A stretch of DNA of 15,754 nucleotides from Promethearchaeota archaeon. Lineage in GTDB: Archaea > Asgardarchaeota > Lokiarchaeia > Sigynarchaeales > SOKP01. Positions 6,571 through 14,051 of the stretch are shown piece by piece. The position numbers were made by a program, and so were the translations under genes. The stretch is taken from positions 1-15,754 of the forward strand of contig JAUWBH010000152.1 in NCBI GenBank assembly GCA_030605085.1, written 5' to 3'. The notes beneath the pieces are model-generated. The model was not told where the DNA came from. It was given only the letters and a program-made list of their open reading frames with translations, and did no database searches. Positions within the stretch are counted from its first letter, which is position 1, and the number at the start of each line of letters is the position of its first letter.

Positions 6571-6898
6571 TCAGTTTACTCTTTAGAAGTTTAATATTCT
6601 TTCTAATAATCTCTGCGTTTGGTGATTCGAGTTGATCAAAAATCTCCAACGCTTTCTGGTAATGCTTCATCGCCTCTTCCAGCTTGCCTATATCTTCCAA
6701 TATACTTCCGATGTTGTTTAACCTTGTGGCTTTTCCACTCAAGTCGCTTAATTGCTCGTCAATGTCCAACGCTTCCCTGTAATGCTTCATCGCCTCCTCT
6801 AATTCGCCTTTACCATACAATAACAATCCGATGTTGTTAAAAGTAGTGGCTTTTCCCCGTAAGTCGCCTAGCTGCTCGGCAATTTCCAACGCTTCCAA
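6566..6898 (-). pseudogene. 5'-truncated TPR protein
   Basis: The frame gives 110 residues with two and a half TPR units of the long type (FNNIGLLLYGKGELEEAMKH, then NNIGSILEDIGKLEEAMKHY), a 40-residue period that is also visible as a 120-base DNA repeat. It ends normally with a basic helix. The first unit is cut: similarity to the other repeats begins near ALEIAEQLGD, and upstream residues do not fit a TPR helix. No ATG is available; the only start is TTG 6898. Proteins of this type usually have many more units. The break abuts the plus-strand histone-like frame at about 6900, which also lacks its start, so both look cut by one event. Confidence 0.6.
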
Positions 6899-6904
6899 AA
6901 ATTC

Positions 6905-7102
6905 TTGGAATACTGTCGTAATATTAAATCCGTTCTGTTAGATTCTAAAGTAGAAGACTATTTTAAAGCAAGAGGGCGCAAAGTTAGCTGCGATGCCCTT
7001 ATTAGCAATAAACTTAACGATATTGTTATTGAAATTATTGATAAAGCAATCTTAAGAGCTAAAGCTAACTATAGAAGAACAGTAAAAAGTATAGATATTT
7101 AA
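6905..7102 (+). pseudogene. Histone-fold-like protein lacking a normal start
   Basis: The frame contains VLLDSKVEDYFKARGRKVSC, then NDIVIEIIDKAILRAKAN, then RRTVKSIDI. This matches the pattern of small single-histone-fold proteins of archaea and some bacteria: a long central helix, an AKAN turn, and an R-R-T-V loop that contacts DNA before the last helix. Normally the protein starts a few residues before VLL with an ATG. Here none exists; the only start is TTG 6905, inside the sequence that abuts the broken TPR gene. The fold region itself looks intact and is A+T rich like host genes. A rare start codon such as ATT near 6918, or loss of the start at the join, are both possible. The family call is from pattern recognition. 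Confidence 0.5.
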
Positions 7103-7377
7103 TTTTATATTTTCATTTAATATTTTTCTCCTTTTCTATTTTTTTTACATCGAAAGAAAATAATAAAATTTAAAATAATTTGGGTTTACATCGAATCATC
7201 TATTCAATCGTTGTAAAACTGTACAGTTTTTTTTTTAAAGGAATACTGTTGGTTTAGAAATTTATGTTGCTACTCAATTTTTAATTTTCTTTTGAAATCT
7301 TTTACACACTTTTTCTTTAAATACTCTTGTTGATTTTTTCTTTTTTAAAGACAAACGACATTTAGAGGGAATTTAAC
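7103..7377. other. Spacer upstream of the DNA ligase
   Basis: No coding sequence is seen. It contains the repeat pair TTTACATCGAA (7144-7154 and 7185-7195, 41 bases apart), a perfect 16-base palindrome (7215-7230) followed by T residues, and a TATA-like TTTTTTAAAG (7341-7350) 28-36 bases before the ligase ATG. Confidence 0.4.
7215..7230. promoter_or_regulatory. Perfect palindrome AAAACTGTACAGTTTT
   Basis: A 16-base palindrome with no loop, followed on the plus strand by a T run to about 7236. It could be an operator for a dimeric repressor of the ligase gene, or a short terminator for the histone-like frame. The symmetric form without a loop favours a protein-binding site. Confidence 0.35.
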
Positions 7378-9363
7378 ATGGCAAAAAAACAAAAGACATT
7401 ATTCGATGCTATTGGCAACGATAAAACCGACAAAAACGGCGAGGGTAATCCAACTAATATTTCCCCAGATAGCGAAAGGAAACAATTCAAGCAATACCAA
7501 ATCGATTTTTTGGTCGTAGAGATCCAGAGGCACCGAGATTTGTATTACAACAAGACTCCCGAGATTTCGGACGCGAAGTACGACTTGTTAGAGGACGAGT
7601 TGAGGGGATTAGACCCCGACAACCCGCTACTAACGATGATAGGAAAAGACAGTTCCGAACTATTTGACAAGAGGGAACACGTGATTCCTATGGGTTCTCA
7701 AGACAAAGTATCCACGCCGGAGGATTTCATGAAGTGGGCGAATAGAAGGAACTTTCCAAAGTACTTAGTTCAATTCAAGCTCGACGGGATAAGCGTAGAG
7801 CTTCAGTACGACAATGGTCGGTTCAAATGCGCGGTCACGAGGGGCGATGGGCGAATTGGAGACGATGTATCGGCGAACGTGAAGAAGATGATCGGCTTCC
7901 TACCAGAGCTAAATTCTAACTTTACTGGGGCGACTCGAGCGGAGATTTTGCTATTTCACGACGCCTATAATAAGCATTATTCGGACAAGCAAAATTGCAG
8001 GAACGCAGCAGCAGGTATAGTGAGAAGAAAAGACGGAAAAGGGTGCGAGCACCTAAACCTCCTATTTTACGACGCCGTAAGCATAACCAATAGCGTTCTA
8101 TTCAATTGCGAAGCAAACAAGTTGATATGGCTCAAAGAGCAAGGGTTGCCCCCGATAAAGTTAAGATTCACTTCCAGCCCGCAAGAAATTATCGCAGTAA
8201 GGGATGATGTGATGAACAAGATTCGGAATACTTTGGAATACGACATTGACGGACTGGTAATTAAAGGCAACGAGATCGACTTAGAGGACATGAAGAGGGC
8301 ACGACCTACGAAGCAGATCGCCTTTAAGTTTCAAGCGGAAGAGATCGAGACGGTTCTTCTCGATGTGGAGTGGAGTATCAGCGGTTCTAACTACACCCCT
8401 GTCGCCATCGTGGAGACAGTGAAACTTATGGGTACGAATGTGAGTAGAGCGAGCCTAGCGAACCCCAACTTGATCGAGGAACTGAACTTGAAAATCGGCT
8501 CGAAAGTGTTTATCAGTAAGAGGGGAGACATAATTCCTAAGATCGAAAGCGTAATTGAAACGCCAGAGAACGCAAAAGAAATTCCGATTCCAAAAACCTG
8601 CGAGACATGCGATTCCGAGCTTGCGAACGAGGGCACGAGGCTATATTGCCCCAACGAAGATTGCCCGAAAAGGACTTACCATAGGCTGCAAAAGTGGATA
8701 AGGAAGTTAGGAGTGAAGCATTTTAGCGAGAAATTGATGCTGAGCAAATTATTTGACGCAGGTAAGGTTAAGAAAATTGCGGATTTGTACGATCTTAAAG
8801 TTTCGGATCTCACCAAATTTGAGGGAGTGAAAGAGACCTCGGCAAAAAAAGCGTTAGACAACTTATTTGCGGTAAAAGAAATATCCTTAGCAAAGTTTAT
8901 TGCGGGATTCGACCTCGAAAACATAGGAGAGCGGATCGTGGCGAAAGTCGTCAATGCGGGATTCGATATCCTCGATAAAATTCACAACGCGTCAATTAGG
9001 GATTTGTCGAAGGTAGAAGGCTTTGCCGAAATTACGGCGGAGAACCTTCTTAACGGATTGCGTAAAGCGTATCCAGATATGTTAGATTTATTAAAAACCA
9101 ATAAAATAAAAATAAAGGAGAGAGTGATGTCAAAAAAGTTAGAGGGATTGAGCTTTTGTTTTACGGGCAAGTTGGAGACGATGAAGCGGGCAGATGCAGA
9201 ACAACTCGTGGAAGAGAACGGGGGCGTACCAAGGAAAAGCGTGGTAAATAACCTGTCTTATTTAGTGACGAACGATACCACGCCTACTGCCAAGTATAAG
9301 AAAGCTCAAGAGCAGAACACGAAAATAATTTCCGAAGAAGATTTTTTAGAAATGCTCGAATAG
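7378..9363 (+). CDS. ligA: NAD+-dependent DNA ligase
   Basis: Seals nicks in duplex DNA using NAD+. The 661-residue protein has the full bacterial LigA order: Ia domain (YYNKTPEISDAKYD, 56-69), adenylation domain with KLDG at 134-137 (Lys134 takes AMP), TRGDG at 154-158, RAE at 187-189, RNAAAG at 208-213, DGLVIK at 291-296 and FKF at 316-318. The OB fold contains TPVA and RGDIIPKI, a Cys4 zinc finger follows (408, 411, 424, 429), then helix-hairpin-helix repeats and a BRCT domain (about 586-661). The usual GRTG before TPVA is changed to SGSNY. The N terminus adds a variable 35-residue extension starting KKQKTLFDAI, which resembles a PCNA-binding peptide. Most archaea use ATP ligases, so transfer or element ownership is likely. 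The ATG at 7378 follows a weak GAGGG. Confidence 0.95.
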   Translation: MAKKQKTLFDAIGNDKTDKNGEGNPTNISPDSERKQFKQYQIDFLVVEIQRHRDLYYNKTPEISDAKYDLLEDELRGLDPDNPLLTMIGKDSSELFDKREHVIPMGSQDKVSTPEDFMKWANRRNFPKYLVQFKLDGISVELQYDNGRFKCAVTRGDGRIGDDVSANVKKMIGFLPELNSNFTGATRAEILLFHDAYNKHYSDKQNCRNAAAGIVRRKDGKGCEHLNLLFYDAVSITNSVLFNCEANKLIWLKEQGLPPIKLRFTSSPQEIIAVRDDVMNKIRNTLEYDIDGLVIKGNEIDLEDMKRARPTKQIAFKFQAEEIETVLLDVEWSISGSNYTPVAIVETVKLMGTNVSRASLANPNLIEELNLKIGSKVFISKRGDIIPKIESVIETPENAKEIPIPKTCETCDSELANEGTRLYCPNEDCPKRTYHRLQKWIRKLGVKHFSEKLMLSKLFDAGKVKKIADLYDLKVSDLTKFEGVKETSAKKALDNLFAVKEISLAKFIAGFDLENIGERIVAKVVNAGFDILDKIHNASIRDLSKVEGFAEITAENLLNGLRKAYPDMLDLLKTNKIKIKERVMSKKLEGLSFCFTGKLETMKRADAEQLVEENGGVPRKSVVNNLSYLVTNDTTPTAKYKKAQEQNTKIISEEDFLEMLE

Positions 9364-9378
9364 GGCAGAATTAAACAT

Positions 9379-9438
9379 TTTTCTTCAATATTTTTCTTTT
9401 TTTTCTATTTATTCTTCTTTTTTTTTTATTTTTTTTCA
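9379..9438 (+). terminator. T-rich end after the ligase gene
   Basis: Successive T tracts begin 16 bases after the ligase stop with no hairpin, as expected for archaeal termination. Confidence 0.4.
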
Positions 9439-9878
9439 AAAGTGACAATCCCCACTCACTCGACAAAATACGATACGAGCCATTTCCTCTCAATTTATGA
9501 ACAGCATTACTATCTCGAAAAATTCGAACCATCTATGATTATTTTTGTCGTAATTTCCTCAATAGAAATATTTGTAAAAATTCTGAAAAAGAATCTCTTG
9601 GTATTCAATGAATCGTTATTTTTCCGCATAATCAAATATGTCGGTTTTTGTCGAGCGAGTATAATTTGTCACCTATGTTTTTTTTGCAGTAAAACTTTTT
9701 TTTATTTTTTTCTCTCTACTTGACTCCGTCAGTAACTTGAGATCGCAACCCTACACGCTTCTTCTCTCATTTTTATTTTCGATGTATTCTATTAGTAGAT
9801 GGTCGAGATAACAATTTTGTCAAGAATTTTCAAGAAAAGTACAACTTTTTTTCGCTTTTTTCAAAGGTGATTTTACAG

Positions 9879-9934
9879 GTGGGGCAGAAGTGCTTTTCCA
9901 AAATTTAAAACGCACTTTCAAAGCCAGAGCCCAC
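9879..9934. ncRNA. Nested-helix element in the long spacer
   Basis: GTGGGG (9879-9884) can pair with the GCCCAC side at 9929-9934, enclosing AAGTGC (9888-9893) paired with GCACTT (9912-9917). The inner helix extends by TTTT/AAAA with one bulged C. This G+C-rich patch stands out in an A+T-rich spacer. It could be part of a small RNA or a protein-binding site; strand cannot be decided. Confidence 0.2.
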
Positions 9935-10290
9935 ATTTCGCGAAAAATATAGTTCCTGGTGAAAAAATATAACCGATATAATGTTGTACTTTTTCAGGAG
10001 AATTTTTTCGCAACAATTGATTCGTAGTACGATTTGCCACCATAGTACAACTTTTGATGGGATTTTTTGCCACAAAAAAAAAAAAGAAAGGTTTGCCATC
10101 CCCGAGCTTTCGGACGCAAAAGGGACTTACAAGGCTTCTTCTCTTAATCTTTTTGCTTTCGGATCTGAAACTAACTTGATAAATTTTTCAAAAATTGTTT
10201 TTCTTTTGTTATAAATTTTTGTAGCAACATAAACCTAAAAATCTAAATAGTTGTTATTCTGAAAATTTTTACTCTGAAATCTTTATTTCG

Positions 10291-10342
10291 TGATAGCCTT
10301 GCGATGAGAGGAGACTTTTTACAAAACAATTCCAAGCTATCA
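10291..10342. promoter_or_regulatory. Inverted repeat TGATAGC / GCTATCA
   Basis: TGATAGC at 10291-10297 is matched by GCTATCA at 10336-10342, and three more pairs are possible past a one-base bulge. It lies about 120-165 bases before the HAD gene. The same GTGATAGC word occurs at 2063-2070 and in the strong inverted repeat at 15470-15496, suggesting a shared site. Confidence 0.3.
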
Positions 10343-10423
10343 ATAAAACGCACAAAACCCACATATTTTAGAAATTTATCACCCTCAAGAATTTTATATC
10401 CCTCACAATCTTAATTTTTCTTA

Positions 10424-10431
10424 CTATAAAA
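10424..10431 (+). promoter_or_regulatory. TATA-like box of the HAD gene
   Basis: CTATAAAA lies 27-34 bases before the ATG at 10458, again suggesting a leaderless or near-leaderless transcript. Confidence 0.5.
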
Positions 10432-10457
10432 CAAAATAAACCATTAGGTAAAAACCC

Positions 10458-11072
10458 ATGACCAAAGCAAACTTAAAAAAGAAAGATTTAATCGTTCTCG
10501 ATTTCGATAACACGATGTACCACAACCCCAGTTATGACCTATCTCTCGACATCAAGCCTTACGAAATGGTTAGAGCTAAGGATTTCTTTTTCGAATTATT
10601 CACCCAAACCCAGATTCCGCGAGTTTATAATCCTTATTTCGTGCTGATTACAGGTAGGAAAGAAGACCAGAGGGGCGCAATTCTGAAATCCTTGAAGCAA
10701 AAGGGCTACTTAATCAACAGAGCCTACTTCAATCCCACCGACCAAAGCGTATTTCTTAACAACAAAGGAGAGATCGACACCAACAAGTTTCTCATCAATT
10801 ATTGGTGTTGGAAGTGCATGATAATTAACGAGTTATGGCAATCTGGTAGATTTAGCTCGATTACGGTTATCGACGACGATTCGGTTATTTGCCACATGCT
10901 TACTAACCTCAACATAACCGCGTTAAAGACAGAGTTTATCGTCTATTGCGGTCAATTATACTTACTTTTTAAGGAACACAACAAGAGTACAAAGACCTTT
11001 GAGATTTTCAATTCGGATTACAAGACGCTATTTAAAGCGAGGGATCGAGAACCCCAAGAAATTCCAATTTAA
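10458..11072 (+). CDS. HAD-superfamily phosphatase, possibly nucleic-acid repair type
   Basis: A 204-residue protein with all four HAD motifs. Motif I is LDFDNTM (Asp15 nucleophile, Asp17 acid/base). Motif II is LITGR (Thr65). Motif III is probably Lys110 in DTNKFLIN. Motif IV is VIDDD (Asp139-141). The LITGR form, the T-x-K-F spacing and the absence of a large cap recall the HAD domain of 'Swiss Army Knife' RNA-repair proteins and polynucleotide phosphatases, which remove 3' phosphates from nucleic acid ends. That subfamily assignment is tentative; hydrolysis of a phosphate ester is the safer call. Codon use matches the ligase, the preceding gene on the same strand, though one kilobase of spacer separates them. 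A T-rich tract follows the stop. There is no signal peptide or membrane segment. Confidence 0.75.
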   Translation: MTKANLKKKDLIVLDFDNTMYHNPSYDLSLDIKPYEMVRAKDFFFELFTQTQIPRVYNPYFVLITGRKEDQRGAILKSLKQKGYLINRAYFNPTDQSVFLNNKGEIDTNKFLINYWCWKCMIINELWQSGRFSSITVIDDDSVICHMLTNLNITALKTEFIVYCGQLYLLFKEHNKSTKTFEIFNSDYKTLFKARDREPQEIPI

Positions 11073-11103
11073 TTTCTTTTTATTTTATATTTTTTATATT
11101 TAC
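11073..11103 (+). terminator. T-rich end after the HAD gene
   Basis: A T-dominated tract without a hairpin starts right after the stop. Beyond it the sequence becomes strongly A+T rich, and 11104-11244 holds no gene. Confidence 0.35.
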
Positions 11104-11244
11104 AAATCAAAATTAAAAGAGTGAGTTCGAAAAAATTTAAAAGAAATTTAACAATTTAAGAAAATTGAGGATTAAAATACATCTTAGTAAGATAAAAAGA
11201 AAAAAATATTTTAGCCCCTTATAATTATCAATGGTGAGCAAAAA

Positions 11245-11940
11245 TTGATTATCAAGAAGAAACTTAATTTTGAATATGAGATCTTAGAATGTATTAGGGA
11301 CAATCCAGGTGGGCTCACTATAACAGATATTGCAAATCTAAAGCAATTTTCAAGAAATACTGTTTCTAAATATGTTTTAAGTCTTGAAACTAAAAAAGAA
11401 ATCTATAAAAAAAAAATTGGGGCATATAATTTATATTTTAGCTCTAAAAAGACATATATTCCGAAGATAACTATTATCTCATATTATAAAGCCCTCTTGA
11501 TGGGATTGAAGGATAAATTCCCAAACAAAGAAGAAGTTTTTAAAAAGATTGGACATGAATATGGAAAACACATTGAATTTGTATTTGGACCTAATGTTTT
11601 GAAACAGTTGAAGTCATTATCACGACCTCGTCTTATGAAATATCATTTGGAAGCGCTTAGAATTTTTTATTCAGCTTATGATATATTTCAACCAGATATT
11701 GAAATTTCAGTTTTAGAAACGGATATGAAAAATCAAAAAGTGATATACAGATTTAAAAACTCAGTATTTTTAGAAAATACAGAAGAGTTCATATACCATA
11801 TTTATATATCGGTTGGGATCATCGAAGGCGTATTAACAAGAAAATTGAATATCCCTGTGGAGTGCAATGTAATTAAAATTAATGTTGGTAATAATAAGGA
11901 AAATTCCTACTTTGATATTTCTATTCAGATTAAAAAATAA
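11245..11940 (+). CDS. Winged-helix regulator with a sensor-like C-terminal half, copy 1
   Basis: A 231-residue protein. Residues about 10-65 form a winged helix-turn-helix (ILECIRDNPGGLTITDIANL, then FSRNTVSKYVLSLE). Residues 75-231 look like a ligand-sensing domain; the end (a helix with GIIEGVL, then IPVECNVIKINV and YFDISIQIK) recalls the V4R / haem-NO-binding fold, but its usual cysteines are absent, so that is tentative. It is expected to be a transcription regulator whose ligand and targets are unknown. The start is TTG 11245, supported by GGTGAG at 11233-11238 seven bases upstream and by alignment with the second copy, where Glu10-Tyr11 fall at the same place. It is the first member of a tandem family and is A+T rich. 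Confidence 0.75.
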   Translation: MIIKKKLNFEYEILECIRDNPGGLTITDIANLKQFSRNTVSKYVLSLETKKEIYKKKIGAYNLYFSSKKTYIPKITIISYYKALLMGLKDKFPNKEEVFKKIGHEYGKHIEFVFGPNVLKQLKSLSRPRLMKYHLEALRIFYSAYDIFQPDIEISVLETDMKNQKVIYRFKNSVFLENTEEFIYHIYISVGIIEGVLTRKLNIPVECNVIKINVGNNKENSYFDISIQIKK

Positions 11941-12142
11941 CTTAACTATTGTTTTTTGTAGCCTTCTTAAATATTAATTAATCTTTTAAACAGATTGAAA
12001 TCTACAAGTAAATCCTAAAAAATTATTAAATCTCACATAAAAAAATCTCAAAAATAGAAATATTTAAGATAAAAAGAATAGAAATTGTTAGTGAGATAAA
12101 TAAAAATATTATATGATTTTTAATTATTAAAGGTGGAATTAA

Positions 12143-12277
12143 GTGGTTGACAAAAAAAGAAATGACATTGAATACCTAATCTTGGAATGCATAAAAGAGA
12201 ATCATTTTTACAGTAATCAAAAGAATCTCATAAATATTAGACTTACATTAATTCTTAAAGATGATGAAAATGGTTAA
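12143..12277 (+). pseudogene. Truncated middle copy of the regulator
   Basis: From GTG 12143 the frame reads VVDKKRNDIEYLILECIKEN, which matches the first 20 residues of the two intact copies (the IEYQILECIRDN region). It then leaves the family (HFYSNQKNL...) and ends at TAA 12275-12277, after 44 residues. A Shine-Dalgarno-like AAAGGTGG lies at 12129-12136. The frame overlaps the start of the next copy by eight bases. It is best read as a partial duplicate, though a short translated peptide coupled to the next gene is possible. The spacer before it, 11941-12142, has no other gene, but TAAGATAAAAAGAA at 12065-12078 also occurs before copy 1 (11188-11201), so the duplication included upstream DNA. 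Confidence 0.6.
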
Positions 12278-12965
12278 AAAGAGACAAAATAACATTGAAT
12301 ACCAGATCTTGGAATGCATAAGAGATAATCCTGGGGGTTTGACGATTACAGATATTGCAAACCTTAAAAAATTTTCTAGAAATACTGTTTCTAAATATGT
12401 TTTAAACCTTGAACTCAAAAACTTAATTTTCAAAAAAAAAGTTGGGGCCTATAATTTATATTTTAGCACTAAAAAGAGTTACTTCCCTAAAGCAACTATT
12501 ATGTCGTATTATAAAGCGTTATTAAAAGGATTTAAAAACAAGTTTCCAAATAAAGAACAAATTATTAAAGAGATTGGTCGAGAAATGGCGAATGATATGG
12601 AATTTGCTATTGGACCTACTATTTTAAAACAATTGGAATCTTTATCGGGGCATCGTATTTTGAAATATCATTTAGAAGCACTTCGAAATTTTTATCCTTC
12701 TTACGATATATTTCAGACTAAAATAGAAATCTCAGAATTAGAGTTCGACCCAAATGTTAACAAAGCGGTATACAGATTTAAAAACTCTAATTTTTTAAAA
12801 AAAACTGAAGATTTTACTTATCACATTTATTTAGTATGCGGTGCAATGGAAAGTATACTAAATAGAAGGTTGAAAATACCTGTGGAATGCGATGTCATTG
12901 AAATTAATGTTTCAGATAACAAGAAAGATACGTATTTTGATATTTCAATCCAGATTAAAGATTAG
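12270..12965 (+). CDS. Winged-helix regulator with a sensor-like C-terminal half, copy 2
   Basis: A 231-residue paralogue of the gene at 11245, alike along its whole length. It shares the near-identical DNPGGLTITDIANLK segment in the winged helix and the IPVEC and YFDISIQIK ends. The ATG at 12270 is chosen over those at 12261 and 12264 because it puts Glu10-Tyr11 in register with copy 1 and with the truncated copy. The first half is more conserved than the sensor half (CGAMESILNRRL against VGIIEGVLTRKL), so the two may bind similar DNA but sense different signals. No strong ribosome-binding site is visible; translation may be coupled to the short overlapping frame before it. A T tract at 12968-12977 follows the stop. 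Confidence 0.75.
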   Translation: MVKKRQNNIEYQILECIRDNPGGLTITDIANLKKFSRNTVSKYVLNLELKNLIFKKKVGAYNLYFSTKKSYFPKATIMSYYKALLKGFKNKFPNKEQIIKEIGREMANDMEFAIGPTILKQLESLSGHRILKYHLEALRNFYPSYDIFQTKIEISELEFDPNVNKAVYRFKNSNFLKKTEDFTYHIYLVCGAMESILNRRLKIPVECDVIEINVSDNKKDTYFDISIQIKD

Positions 12966-13118
12966 ATGTTTTTTTTTATTGCTTTATCGAGTTATTCTCT
13001 TAATTCTCTTAAATTTATAAATTGTAATAAATTTGACAATTTTTTAAACTCTCGTAAAATTATCACTATTTCAGTTGACTCTTTTTTTTAAATAAAGGTG
13101 ATTTTTTAGAATTATTTA

Positions 13119-13916
13119 ATGAGCAATTTATATTCAAAATCGTCCGTAAAACTTTTTTTCCACGAGATTTTAAAAATCTTGCGAAATACAGACAAAAATG
13201 TTGTGGAAGTATGGCAAGAACTTTCAGAGATTGAATTTTTAAAGAGACTGAGTAAATTTGAGCTTTACGATTTTTTAATGAATTTCGACTTCATAGATAT
13301 AACAAAGGGAAATTATATTAATTATGTATCGATTAACAAAATCCTATTTATTATGATAGCTCTTAAACATCTTGAATTAGATATAAAAGTTCTTTCTGAA
13401 ATTTTAGATTATAATGGTTTTGAGGCATTAATCCAAGAAATATTGTTAAGAAACGACTATAAAGCAATAAAAAACTTTAGGTTTACTGATAGATCAAATT
13501 TCAAATCAACAACCTCTCAGAAGAGGTACGAAATAGATGTCATCGCGATGCGCCAAAAATACGTTTTAATAATTGATGCGAAACAATGGAAACGTAAGGA
13601 TTCTTTTAATTCTATAAACAAAGCCGCAAATTTGCAATTACAGCGTGTTATTGCTTTAAAAAAAAATCCTGAAGCGTTTTCCAAGTTGGTTCAAGAACTA
13701 TTAGGAATAGATCCAAATCTAAATAAATATCTGCCGTTTAAATTAATCCCATTAATGGTTACTTTGGAAGATAATGGAATAAGAATAAACGATAATCAGA
13801 TTCCTTTGGTTTCAATATCACAGTTCAACGCATTTCTACAAGAATTTCAAATATATTTAGATTATTATAATATAATTGAAATTAAGAAAGTTTTTATTCA
13901 AAAACAATTAGTTTAA
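13119..13916 (+). CDS. PD-(D/E)XK nuclease-like protein
   Basis: A 265-residue protein with a restriction-endonuclease-like core at residues 97-160. Glu102 (NGFEALIQEILL) starts the first helix, Asp140 lies in YEIDVIA, and Asp153-Ala-Lys155 lies in VLIIDAKQWK. This is the E...D...(D/E)xK pattern that binds Mg2+ and cuts DNA in Mrr-, resolvase- and RecB-type nucleases. Residues 1-95 are helical, rich in Leu, Ile and Phe, and may bind DNA or a partner. Residues 165-265 are helical and strand-forming with no clear family. It may act in DNA repair or in defence; no methylase or helicase partner is in the window. AAGGTGAT at 13096-13103 resembles a Shine-Dalgarno but is 15 bases from the ATG. Codons are A+T rich like its neighbours. 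Confidence 0.75.
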   Translation: MSNLYSKSSVKLFFHEILKILRNTDKNVVEVWQELSEIEFLKRLSKFELYDFLMNFDFIDITKGNYINYVSINKILFIMIALKHLELDIKVLSEILDYNGFEALIQEILLRNDYKAIKNFRFTDRSNFKSTTSQKRYEIDVIAMRQKYVLIIDAKQWKRKDSFNSINKAANLQLQRVIALKKNPEAFSKLVQELLGIDPNLNKYLPFKLIPLMVTLEDNGIRINDNQIPLVSISQFNAFLQEFQIYLDYYNIIEIKKVFIQKQLV

Positions 13917-13925
13917 ACTAAAATA

Positions 13926-14018
13926 TTATTTATCGTGTAATGTCTGATTCTCAATAGGTTCTACCATTTGCTCCATTCGTTCTTTTTCAGCTAATCGATT
14001 CCTTACTGAACCTAAATA
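13926..14018 (-). pseudogene. Possible C-terminal remnant of an unknown gene
   Basis: A start-less minus-strand frame of 30 residues reads YLGSVRNRLAEKERMEQMVE and ends NQTLHDK before a TAA. It looks like the natural tail of a protein, but it is closed by a stop immediately upstream. It sits between the 3' ends of the convergent nuclease and radical SAM genes. Chance cannot be excluded. Confidence 0.25.
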
Positions 14019-14051
14019 TCATGAAATTCTTAATATTAATTAAAAAAAATC

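Larger units (their letters stand above)
9439..10457. other. Long spacer without a convincing gene
   Basis: About one kilobase holds only weak, compositionally odd frames: a GTG-started Phe-rich frame at 9442-9723 and frames near 9905-10214 rich in runs of one residue. None has a promoter at the spacing of the neighbouring genes. The sequence has other structure: GTACAAC-type words (9839 and 10044, inverted at 9983), nested helices at 9879-9934, and an inverted repeat with TGATAGC at 10291-10342. A minus-strand 39-residue frame near 9627 ends with IIIDGSNFSR, which resembles the first NYN motif, but it stops at once. Confidence 0.35.

Noticed and set aside
6661..6840. Similar segments 120 bases apart that could suggest a repeat array
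   Set aside because: They are the DNA of successive 40-residue TPR units, not CRISPR repeats or an independent array.
9510..9629. Minus-strand 39-residue frame ending IIIDGSNFSR, like the first NYN motif
   Set aside because: It stops right after the motif and no other NYN segment follows; a chance match is more likely than a gene remnant.
9442..9723. A GTG-started 93-residue frame
   Set aside because: Phe/Ile-rich translation of T tracts, no promoter at the usual spacing, no recognisable domain.
9905..10214. Overlapping frames on both strands in the long spacer
   Set aside because: Both cover a poly-A run and low-complexity DNA; neither has a start context or protein-like composition.
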